Of a stretch of 58,579 bases of DNA, positions 16,182 to 23,302 are shown in pieces. The stretch's first letter is position 1. Each line of letters starts with the position of its first letter. The translations under genes were made by a program, and so were the position numbers. Under the pieces are notes generated by a model. It was given only the letters and a program-made list of their open reading frames with translations, had not been told where the DNA came from and made no database searches. This DNA is from Rikenellaceae bacterium. Its GTDB lineage: Bacteria > Bacteroidota > Bacteroidia > Bacteroidales > Rikenellaceae. The stretch covers positions 1 through 58,579 of the forward strand of contig SUZL01000013.1 in NCBI GenBank assembly GCA_015059925.1, read 5' to 3'.

Positions 16182-16631
16182 CTACCGTAGTGCCGATTGT
16201 GTGTCGTGCGATCGCAGCACAAGCTGCACCCTCGGACTCTCGTTCGGGCTCTTGCCCGAGAAGAATTTGAGCGATAGGAGTCGCAACGCCTGCTCGAAGC
16301 CGAACCGCTCCGAGTGGCCCAGCACGATCTGCTCCCCCGTGGAGAGCGTAACGCGTGCCGCCACCCCTTCCGAGGCGAGGCGTGCGAGCCACTGCTCGTC
16401 AAACCACTCGCGGGCGAGGTTGCGATCCGAGCAGAGGGTGAGCGTGTGTTGCACGCTCACGGGCAGCCCCTCGGCCGAGTGCAGCTCCTCGTATGAGGAG
16501 CCGTCGTCCATAAGGCTCACCTCTACCCCTGCTCCCGACACCATATCCTCGGCCGAGCTCAAGCCTTCGAGCGCGAAGAGTTCGGCTCGAAGCAGGCCTC
16601 CTACGGGCTTATATGCAAGATTCTCGGTCAT
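16182..16631 (-). CDS. Uncharacterised phage structural protein
   Basis: 149 residues, not recognised. It is soluble and acidic to neutral, with beta-rich stretches (AYKPVGGLLRAELFALEGL, LPVSVQHTLTLCSDRN, VAARVTLSTGEQIVLGHSE). The C-terminus RVQLVLRSHDTQSAL reads like an edge strand of a small barrel. It sits between the capsid and portal genes (12 and 21 bases), a place where phages often encode head-completion or decoration proteins. The function is inferred only from position. Confidence 0.5.
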   Translation of the reverse strand: MTENLAYKPVGGLLRAELFALEGLSSAEDMVSGAGVEVSLMDDGSSYEELHSAEGLPVSVQHTLTLCSDRNLAREWFDEQWLARLASEGVAARVTLSTGEQIVLGHSERFGFEQALRLLSLKFFSGKSPNESPRVQLVLRSHDTQSALR

Positions 16632-16643
16632 AGGCTATCGGTT

Positions 16644-17636
16644 TTACTCGGCGTCGATCATCGTACAAACCAGCTCATCGTCCAAGACGTCGCAACCGAT
16701 TGCGAATACGGCTCGCTGGCGATTCTCCATCTCGTCGGGGTTGTACCACATACGGATCTCCGAGCCGGGGCTGTCGGCTGTATTTACGGCCATCACCAGA
16801 TTGCGGCGGTCGGTGAAGATGATGAAATCCTCCGAGAGGTTAGACTCGCCGATGGCGGGGTTGAGGTTCACCTCGACGATGGGGAAGCCTCGGAACATCA
16901 GCTGCTTGCGGCCGTTCTGGTAGTCCTGATATGCGGCCGTGCCGAAGGTCGAATCCAGATGGTTCTGGTAGAGCGAGTAGATCTTGGGCGATACGAAGAA
17001 TGCCACCTGACCGTCGTTGAAGAGGCCCTTGAGGCGGGGGCTGGCGTTGTCGATCAGCTTGGCCAACACCTCCGAGATCTCGTAGTTGTCGATCTGCGTG
17101 GTGAGGTTGGTTGCGGCGTACTGGAACAGGCTCTGCTTCGAGCGCTCATTAACGATCTTGAGCAGACCGTCGAAGCTGGTGTAACCCGTCGAGAGCGAGC
17201 CGCCCTTGTCGCCGAGCCAGAGATTCATACGGATCGACTCGGCAATGGCACGACGGAAGAGCTCGGTCTCGGCAGCCTCGAGCTCCGTACCCGAGAGATC
17301 CTCCATATTCACGTCAGCGCGAGCGGTGATAAGCTCGAAGATTGTCGAGAAGTAGTCGCTCGCCGAGAATGCGTTCTCGGCCTTGACGCGGAACATCGGG
17401 ATCGTCTTCTGCAGGTGCGAGGTCTTCTCGCTACCGGTCCAGCCTGTCGATTCGTCGTAGGGGGTGAGTACGTTCGAGCTGCGATCCCACACCTGCACCA
17501 CGGTGGGCATAGGCATATTGTAGAGAATACGGATTCCGAGCGACTCGGCCGAGGGGCCCGTCAAAAGGGGACGGAAGAAGATGTTGTCCAGATCGTGGCC
17601 TGTGTAGTTCTTGGGATTTACGATAATACTTGACAT
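16644..17636 (-). CDS. Phage major capsid protein (HK97-like)
   Basis: 330 residues; forms the icosahedral shell in phages. Supporting stretches: the PMPTVVQVWDRSSNVLTPYD N-arm region, the long helix around ETELFRRAIAESIRMNLWLG, and a C-terminal part with MFRGFPIVEVNLNPAIGES, FIIFTDRRNLVMAVNTADS and IRMWYNPDEMENRQRAVFAI, as in HK97-type P- and A-domains. The protease gene lies directly upstream in the same operon, the standard arrangement. The 51-base leader is strikingly A-rich, as for strongly translated Bacteroidetes genes. The frame is intact. Confidence 0.85.
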   Translation of the reverse strand: MSSIIVNPKNYTGHDLDNIFFRPLLTGPSAESLGIRILYNMPMPTVVQVWDRSSNVLTPYDESTGWTGSEKTSHLQKTIPMFRVKAENAFSASDYFSTIFELITARADVNMEDLSGTELEAAETELFRRAIAESIRMNLWLGDKGGSLSTGYTSFDGLLKIVNERSKQSLFQYAATNLTTQIDNYEISEVLAKLIDNASPRLKGLFNDGQVAFFVSPKIYSLYQNHLDSTFGTAAYQDYQNGRKQLMFRGFPIVEVNLNPAIGESNLSEDFIIFTDRRNLVMAVNTADSPGSEIRMWYNPDEMENRQRAVFAIGCDVLDDELVCTMIDAE

Positions 17637-17645
17637 AATTAAAAC

Positions 17646-17689
17646 GGTTTTTTTGTTGGTTTAAGTTTCTGTTTTTTTTGTTGGTTTTT
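17646..17689 (-). promoter_or_regulatory. A-rich leader with direct repeat before the capsid gene
   Basis: On the minus strand two copies of AAACCAACAAAAAAA-like sequence (plus-strand 17646-17662 and 17671-17689) lie just before the capsid ATG. A-rich leaders replace the Shine-Dalgarno in Bacteroidetes, so this likely boosts capsid translation. The first copy runs into the stop of the protease gene. Confidence 0.5.
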
Positions 17690-18791
17690 AATACTTTCCG
17701 AATGCTCGCGCATCGTCGGCGTAAGCGCGTGAGTTGGCACTCGCCGTAGGCTGATTCATCGAAGGATCCTCCGTCGGCTTTACGTCGGTTGCCGCATATC
17801 GGCGCTGCCCCTCATCGAAGGCTATGGCCGAGCGCGTGGGTGCCGCAAGCGTAGCCTTCGGCAGAGCCTCCTCCGACTGTTCGGGAGAAGCGTCGGGAGC
17901 AACGTCGGGGGTAACGTCGGGAGCAACATCGGGAGCAGTCTCTGTACTATCGGCAGCCTCCTGTTCGGGTGTGGGCGCAGGCTCACTCTTCTCGGCCTCC
18001 TTCTCGGCCTCTTTCTCAGCCTTCTTTGCCTCCTTTTCGGCTCGCTTGGCCTCGCGCTTTGCTTGGTGCTTTTCGTAGAGACGGTCGATCCACTCCTCGA
18101 TTCGGTAGGCCAATCGCGTGAGCAGGTAGCGAACAATATCGCCCGCCGTGGTCGAATCCTTCACCTGCGGCGCTGTGTCCGACGCCAAGTCCTCCGATGC
18201 CACGCTCTGATTGTCGATTATGGTATCGGCCAAGCCCGCCTCCACCGCCTCCGTAGCGGTGAGCCAGCGCCCCTCGCCACCATTCTCGGCCATCAGCTCG
18301 GCAAAGAACTCCGCATCGCGGCCCGAGCGCTCGGCGTAGAGTCGCGCCAGCTGCTCGTCGGTCTTTCGCAGCAGTTCGGCCTTGCTCTCGAGCGATGAGG
18401 CATTGCCATCGGTGGAGCAGGTCGAGCGGTGAATCAGGTACATAGCATTGTCCGAGATCTCGCGCTGTCCCTCGTCGGCAGCCTGCGCGATGATCGTCGC
18501 GGCCGAGGCCGTGTAGCCGTAGCAACGAGTTGTGATGCGGGCATCGAGGCTCTTCAGCGTGTCGTAGATCAGCAGTGCATCGTTCACGTCGCCACCCGTC
18601 GAGCGGATGTTTACCACTACGTTCGTGGCCGCCACGCCTGCGATGCGCTCAACCTCACGACGGAAGGCCTCGAAGGTGGCCACACGCTTCTCGCCTCGCT
18701 CGAACTGATGCTTCTCCTCGACACCGATCGTACCCTCGATGTCGATGTAGCAGGTCTGCGCTTCGTTTCTGATTGTGATTTTGGTTTGCAT
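17688..18791 (-). CDS. ClpP-like head maturation protease with scaffold-like tail
   Basis: 367 residues. Residues 1-195 are an S14-type prohead protease: NIRSTGGDVNDALLIYDTL forms the substrate strand and oxyanion region, GYTASAATIIAQA holds the nucleophile S96, and MYLIHRS the histidine H121. The usual Asp just before the final motif is not evident (GGEGRWLTATEAVEAGLAD, where ClpP has RDRFLSA). Residues about 215-250 are a Lys/Glu coiled coil and 250-367 an Ala/Pro/Glu/Asp-rich disordered tail with a DVAPDV repeat, resembling a fused internal scaffold. Such fusions assemble the prohead, then are cleaved. The repeat DVAPDVTPDVAPD may vary in length. Confidence 0.82.
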   Translation of the reverse strand: MQTKITIRNEAQTCYIDIEGTIGVEEKHQFERGEKRVATFEAFRREVERIAGVAATNVVVNIRSTGGDVNDALLIYDTLKSLDARITTRCYGYTASAATIIAQAADEGQREISDNAMYLIHRSTCSTDGNASSLESKAELLRKTDEQLARLYAERSGRDAEFFAELMAENGGEGRWLTATEAVEAGLADTIIDNQSVASEDLASDTAPQVKDSTTAGDIVRYLLTRLAYRIEEWIDRLYEKHQAKREAKRAEKEAKKAEKEAEKEAEKSEPAPTPEQEAADSTETAPDVAPDVTPDVAPDASPEQSEEALPKATLAAPTRSAIAFDEGQRRYAATDVKPTEDPSMNQPTASANSRAYADDARAFGKY

Positions 18792-18819
18792 CTTTACATT
18801 TTCAAGTTAAACAATTTTG

Positions 18820-21153
18820 TTAATCATCTGTTGTCCGCACCATTCGGCAGACGGCCATCGAGCGTTGTGCGTCGTACCCCTCCACAGAGTGTAAATTATA
18901 GGTGGCCCGTTGGCCCGTGAGGTTCAGCACAAACCGCGAACGAATACCCGCCGGCGAGTTGCAGTCGCTAAGCGCGGCTGCCAGATGCGGCTCTAACCGC
19001 AGTCGGAGCCTCAGCGCGCGTCGTCGGCTCTGACCTTGGTATTGGTTGGTGTAGTAACGGTTCAGTCCTGCCACCGAGTCGCGATCCTCGAAGCAGAGCG
19101 TGAACTGCTCGGGCGAGTGGAATGCGGCGTAGGGGTAGTCGCGCCCGAACGAGGGGTAGCCCCAACGCTCATCGGCGGGCAGGGTGCGCATCCCGCCCCA
19201 GCGGACGATTCTCGCCGCTACGCCCTCCACCTCGTCCTCATCGCGGTCGCCCACCTGCATCACCTCGGCCGAGGGTGCCGAGGCGAAGATTCCCGTCGTT
19301 GAGATGGTGGGGCAGAAGAGTCCGTTGCGAGAGGTCTTTACCCCCTCGGCTGCGAGGTAGGAGTCGCTCTCGAAACACCACTCGCCAAATCGCTCCTGCG
19401 CGTGGTCGTTGTATCGCTTGACGGCACCATCGCCCTCGGCGCGGTAGCATAGACGCTGCTTTAGCCTGCTCCCCGAGGCCAAATACTCGGCCTGCATCGG
19501 CTCGCTCAGCACCACGCGCGAGCTCCAATCGACCTCGTCGCCTCGGTAGAAGTCGTCGCGCGGCTCGATGTAGATTCGCTCGGCCTCGGCAGAGGTGGCA
19601 ATGCGCAGGTTGAACATCTGTTGCAACGCCTCCACCAGATCCATCTGCGTGGCATCGTGCGCCAGAATGTCGGGCGGCGTCAGCTCCGACCCCTCGGCCG
19701 GTGCGGAGCTGAAGAGTGGTCTTAGCGTACACTCCTCGGCAAGGGTTATGCGCTGCCCCTCGCTTGCGCCGTGCAGATACATACGGTTGAAGCTCTTTGC
19801 CGCCGAGGGCGACAGCAGCTCGGGAGGAGTCGTGAGCGTAACCTCCACATCGAGCGTCGTCTCTCGCTCCACCCACCCGTCGTAGAGCGCCCAGTCGCCC
19901 TCGTACTCGGTCAGCGTGCTGCCCTCAACCTTGTAGAGCGTGCAACGGGCATTGACGGCCGACGCAGGAATCGTAACCGTCTGACTATCCGATGAGAAGG
20001 TGGCGAGCGTCTGCTCCCCCGCATCCGATTGGCACTTCAGCCTCAGCTGCTGCCCCGCCTCGTAGTCGAACACGAAGCAGCGATAGCTCACCCCCGCCGC
20101 CGCAGTCGAGCGGCGATCGGGATAGGGGTTTGCCAATGGGAAGTGCAGGTCGCACCCCGCATCGACGTAGAGCGAGTCGAAACCCTCCATTCTCGCGCTC
20201 GAGGCCATTCGGCACTCGGTCGTGTACTTGAGGAAGAACTCAAACCCCGTACTCACCTCCACCTTCGGGCGGTACTCCACGCCCTCATCGTCGATGACCA
20301 GCACGCCATTGTTGTTGTGCCTGTCGCCGCCCTCGGTTGTCTGCACGAAGCTGCCGAGCGAGTTGGTCAAAACCAGCGGTGTGAGCCACGCGCGTCCCAG
20401 CTGATTGGCCGTTGTCGTGGCGCTGCTCTGGCGGCCGGCGAGGAATCCCGACGATAGCATAAGGCGCGAGAGCGAACGGTCGGCGCGGGGATAGGCACCG
20501 CTGATGTAGAGGCGGCGGAACTCGTCGCTCTGCATAAAGTCGCTCACCACCTCATACCCCTCTGCCTCGAAGATGGCCCGCAGCAACGCCTCCACCGAGA
20601 CGAAGGGGTGGTAGTCGGCCACCGTCATCGCTCGCTGCGGCGGGAAGAGCGACGTGGAGTCGTAGGGCTCGCGGTAGTCGTCGTGGCGCACGGGCAGCCA
20701 GCGAACCGTAGCCCCCTCGCCCCAGCTCTCGGCAATGGCCTCTGCCCCGAGTGTGCAGCCCCAATCCAAAGCTACCTCCGAGAGCGGTTTCTCCTTCAGA
20801 TGTGTCGCCCAGCTGTCTGCGCCGTCGCTGATGACGATCGCGTAGCTTGCCGCTTTGTCCTCGACCTCCACCGCCTCGATGAGCGCCTGACCGCTGAGCA
20901 TCACAACGCCATCCACCACCACGACACCCTCGTGATACTCCGCATTGAACTCCTCCCCCGCGCAGGGGTCGGTGGCGTGGCCGAATATAGCCTCGTTGTG
21001 TGGCGAGCAGGGGAGCGAGAGACGAACCCTGCGCTCGGCCCCGCCCTTTGCGGGTGTGGCGAGCGAGTCGCCATCGAATGAGAGGATGTCGTCGGGCAAG
21101 GTGTAGCCCTCGTGCAGGTCGCAGCTCTTGGAGTCGATTCTTATCTCAATCAT
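18820..21153 (-). CDS. Large phage structural protein, tail/appendage type
   Basis: 777 residues, the largest product of the cluster; no known domain recognised with confidence. It starts IEIRIDSKSCDLHEGYTLPD, and the first third has beta-rich stretches and a helix FVSVEALLRAIFEAEGYEV. A middle region has EALQQMFNLRIATSAEAERI, which recalls late-control or hub-like phage proteins that adapt a tail to the receptor-binding part. The C-terminus is RSMAVCRMVRTTDD. It overlaps the upstream gene by four bases. A baseplate or tail-tip role is a position-based guess; a fibre is also possible. Confidence 0.5.
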   Translation of the reverse strand: MIEIRIDSKSCDLHEGYTLPDDILSFDGDSLATPAKGGAERRVRLSLPCSPHNEAIFGHATDPCAGEEFNAEYHEGVVVVDGVVMLSGQALIEAVEVEDKAASYAIVISDGADSWATHLKEKPLSEVALDWGCTLGAEAIAESWGEGATVRWLPVRHDDYREPYDSTSLFPPQRAMTVADYHPFVSVEALLRAIFEAEGYEVVSDFMQSDEFRRLYISGAYPRADRSLSRLMLSSGFLAGRQSSATTTANQLGRAWLTPLVLTNSLGSFVQTTEGGDRHNNNGVLVIDDEGVEYRPKVEVSTGFEFFLKYTTECRMASSARMEGFDSLYVDAGCDLHFPLANPYPDRRSTAAAGVSYRCFVFDYEAGQQLRLKCQSDAGEQTLATFSSDSQTVTIPASAVNARCTLYKVEGSTLTEYEGDWALYDGWVERETTLDVEVTLTTPPELLSPSAAKSFNRMYLHGASEGQRITLAEECTLRPLFSSAPAEGSELTPPDILAHDATQMDLVEALQQMFNLRIATSAEAERIYIEPRDDFYRGDEVDWSSRVVLSEPMQAEYLASGSRLKQRLCYRAEGDGAVKRYNDHAQERFGEWCFESDSYLAAEGVKTSRNGLFCPTISTTGIFASAPSAEVMQVGDRDEDEVEGVAARIVRWGGMRTLPADERWGYPSFGRDYPYAAFHSPEQFTLCFEDRDSVAGLNRYYTNQYQGQSRRRALRLRLRLEPHLAAALSDCNSPAGIRSRFVLNLTGQRATYNLHSVEGYDAQRSMAVCRMVRTTDD

Positions 21154-22121
21154 AACTCCTCGCCCTCCCTTGCGGCACGCACATCCACCTCGACAATTCC
21201 CATCTCACCGCACGGTGCCGTCAGCACGCGGTCGGTGTGGAGCGAGAGGTGTTGCATATTATTCCCCTTGACGAGCCACACTCGCGTCGAGTGCAGAATC
21301 TCGCTGATGGCCTCGATCTGCGCCCGAGGCTCGTATGCCGAGAGCAGCTTCAACTCGCCGTGCTTCTCCAGAGCCGCCGCCTCGCGCCCCCACTGACTCT
21401 CCATATATTTTCGTGTGGATTCTACCAGCACGCTCTTTCTGAGTGGGAAGGTGTAGAGTTCGGGCGCGTGGTGGCGGTTGAGCCACGCCAAGCGGCGAGC
21501 GCCGGCGAGATTCTCGCGCAGTTGGTAATCGATCGTGGTCATAGCCTCGCCATCGACATAGATCGTAACCCTCATTGCATCGACATTGCCCATCCCTCGG
21601 GCCGAGACGGCCACCGCGCGCTGGCCGCCCGACGGGGGAGTGATTGCGATCTGTCGGCTGTCGCTACCGAGATATTCCACCACGACCCTGACAACAATAT
21701 CGGGCAGCGAGAAGAACGATACGATGTCAAACTCGTCGCGGTCTATGGTGCGTTTTAGGTGCTGCGTCATAAGCGGGGTGTAGGGCTCCGTCAGATCGAC
21801 CTTCGCGGCGATGAAGGTGCGCGAGGGGGAGCTCACGCCCTCGGCCTCGACCACAACCTTTATCTGCGCCGAGGTCTCCACCACGCTGTTCTCGGCCACA
21901 AAGTCGGGCAGCGTCGGCTGCGCCGCACTGCGCAGGTAGGGGGCGATGTCCACCTCGCCGTAGGTTACTCCGTAGAGTCGTTTGCGACCTATGGTCTGCC
22001 CCGTCTCCTTGTTCTTGATCTTGAGTTCGACATTGCGCGGAGCGGTGCTCTCGGTGTCGAAGACGTAGATGAGCGGCTCGTTGTATGACGAGTACGCCTT
22101 TGGGGTTGAAAGAAATATCAT
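21150..22121 (-). CDS. Phage structural protein, probable tail/appendage component
   Basis: 323 residues, not assigned to a named family. It is beta-rich: IFLSTPKAYSSYNEPLIYVF, PRNVELKIKNKETGQTIGRK and IRVVVEYLGSDSRQI-like strands (written approximately at 165-180) suggest stacked sandwich domains. The C-terminal third is helical and ends with LTAPCGEMGIVEVDVRAARE. It is joined to the 777-residue gene by an ATGA overlap, so the two products are probably made in fixed ratio and may interact. No catalytic motif is visible. Confidence 0.5.
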   Translation of the reverse strand: MIFLSTPKAYSSYNEPLIYVFDTESTAPRNVELKIKNKETGQTIGRKRLYGVTYGEVDIAPYLRSAAQPTLPDFVAENSVVETSAQIKVVVEAEGVSSPSRTFIAAKVDLTEPYTPLMTQHLKRTIDRDEFDIVSFFSLPDIVVRVVVEYLGSDSRQIAITPPSGGQRAVAVSARGMGNVDAMRVTIYVDGEAMTTIDYQLRENLAGARRLAWLNRHHAPELYTFPLRKSVLVESTRKYMESQWGREAAALEKHGELKLLSAYEPRAQIEAISEILHSTRVWLVKGNNMQHLSLHTDRVLTAPCGEMGIVEVDVRAAREGEEL

Positions 22122-22146
22122 ATTGTGTCGGTTTTATGGGTTTTGA

Positions 22147-22551
22147 CTAAAAGAATGTGATCACCTTGGCCGTAGCCGTTGTGGCCACCTCGCCGTGCGG
22201 CGTGAGCGTTAGCGACGAGTGTCGAATCTGCAGATCCTCCACCGCCACGACGAACTCTCGCTCGGAGAGCTTGCCGAACATCTCCACCATCTGCTGCTCC
22301 ATCTGGGCGTGCATTTGGGCGTGCTCCGAGGGTGGCACTTTGGCGGCAGCCTGCATCGCGTGGGCCTGTACGGCGTAGGTTATCTTGCCGTGCGTGCGCC
22401 CCTCGATCGAGTGAAAGGTGGGCGGCGAGAGCCACAGAGCGGGATACTTGCCGACAATCTGCGGGATGTAACGATCCTCCATCGTGTGGAAGTGGTAGCC
22501 CTCGGCTGTTGCGATCTGCTCGAAGGCCTGAATAAGGTGTGTGCGATTCAT
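22147..22551 (-). CDS. Small phage structural protein, possibly tail-completion-like
   Basis: 134 residues, not recognised by family. The size and layout recall tail terminators or minor tail proteins: an N-terminal helix (MNRTHLIQAFEQIATAEGYH), a central beta region (YPALWLSPPTFHSIEGRTHG), a helical segment rich in Met and Gln (HAQMHAQMEQQMVEMFGKL), and two final strands (EFVVAVEDLQIRHSSLTLTP; EVATTATAKVITFF). It is the first full-size gene of the cluster. The leader between it and the 43-codon frame (22552-22686) shows no other gene. Confidence 0.5.
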   Translation of the reverse strand: MNRTHLIQAFEQIATAEGYHFHTMEDRYIPQIVGKYPALWLSPPTFHSIEGRTHGKITYAVQAHAMQAAAKVPPSEHAQMHAQMEQQMVEMFGKLSEREFVVAVEDLQIRHSSLTLTPHGEVATTATAKVITFF

Positions 22552-22686
22552 AGTTTTAGGGGTGTTAAGTCTCGGGGACCGCTCTCGGCAGCCCCTTGAT
22601 ATGGTTAATAAAATTGTTCAGGATTTGTTAATTGATGTTCATAACCTCCTCGCTCGCCGACGCATCTTCGCGCCCGTCAGCTCATT

Positions 22687-22818
22687 TCAGCGCCGTCGGC
22701 CGTTGTTGAAAACTCCGCCTACGCCGATGTTGATATGTTTATAACCCTGCGCCCACTCCTCTCCGCCGAGGCAGATTTTGCGAGTGTCGATGTGGGGGTG
22801 CGTAGGTCGGTTTTTCAT
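22687..22818 (-). CDS. Small 43-residue protein at head of the cluster
   Basis: The frame starts at ATG 22818 and ends TGA at 22687. The product begins MKNRPTHPHIDTRKICLGG, continues EEWAQGYKHINIGVGGVF and ends NNGRRR. It is basic, Gly-rich and has one Cys. It is not recognised. Its start follows an A/T-rich leader 130 bases below a consensus promoter, so it would be the first translated gene of the cluster. A chance frame cannot be excluded at this length. Confidence 0.45.
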   Translation of the reverse strand: MKNRPTHPHIDTRKICLGGEEWAQGYKHINIGVGGVFNNGRRR

Positions 22819-22948
22819 ACTTTTATTGGTTAAATAATTTAACGTATAGAATTCTCCTGCCCCAGCTCCACTCCTAAGGAGCGAAAACGAACCAAAATAA
22901 CGGTTCTATTTCAGCCTGAGGGGATTTATTTGTCGCCGAACGACAGTG

Positions 22949-22979
22949 CAAATATAATACACGAAAATCCGTTTGTCAA
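22949..22979 (-). promoter_or_regulatory. Consensus promoter for the capsid cluster
   Basis: On the minus strand TTG at 22979-22977, a 20-base spacer and TATATTTG at 22956-22949: a full match to the Bacteroidetes housekeeping promoter. Transcription would start near 22942. The leader holds a GAACC/GGTTC hairpin and a CTCC-TAA-GGAG palindrome (22873-22883). No repressor gene is next to it. Confidence 0.65.
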
Positions 22980-23175
22980 GTATTTTAACAATAAAAATTC
23001 AATTATTTATCAAATATTTTAACCCGCCATCTCTAACTCTCTCGCTCTCAACACCCTCGCCGTCGCCCCGATTTTTGACAATTTTTGAACTTCGGCAGAT
23101 TCTCCCCTGCTGCGCTACTTTTCCACCATTTCGACCTAAAAGGCTCGAAAAAGCTCGAAAATCCAATAATATTTA

Positions 23176-23183
23176 TATCTTTG
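23176..23183 (+). promoter_or_regulatory. -7 promoter box for the flippase gene
   Basis: TATCTTTG fits TAnnTTTG, 120 bases before the flippase ATG and divergent from the capsid-cluster promoter. No good -33 element is seen. The leader contains the palindrome-like ATAATGCGCATTAT (23190-23203). The rest of 22957-23302 holds no convincing gene. Confidence 0.5.
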
Positions 23184-23302
23184 CAGGTTATAATGCGCAT
23201 TATGCGCGTGGGCGTACGTTGCGCTTGCGTGCGATTATGCGTCGCGCGCGTGGACGGGCCGTCGTGAATGCCCCCTCCCGCGCCCAAAACAAACCACGAA
23301 AA

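Noticed and set aside
13891..22551. Tailocin or contractile injection system
   Set aside because: No sheath, tube, baseplate spike or AAA+ ATPase is present, while portal, capsid and prohead protease are.
22859..22900. CTCC-TAA-GGAG palindrome as an intrinsic terminator
   Set aside because: Stem of only four pairs and no T-tract on either strand.
22973..23302. N-terminal extension of the flippase
   Set aside because: It crosses the promoter box at 23176 and encodes low-complexity residues unlike the family; ATG 23303 gives the normal start.
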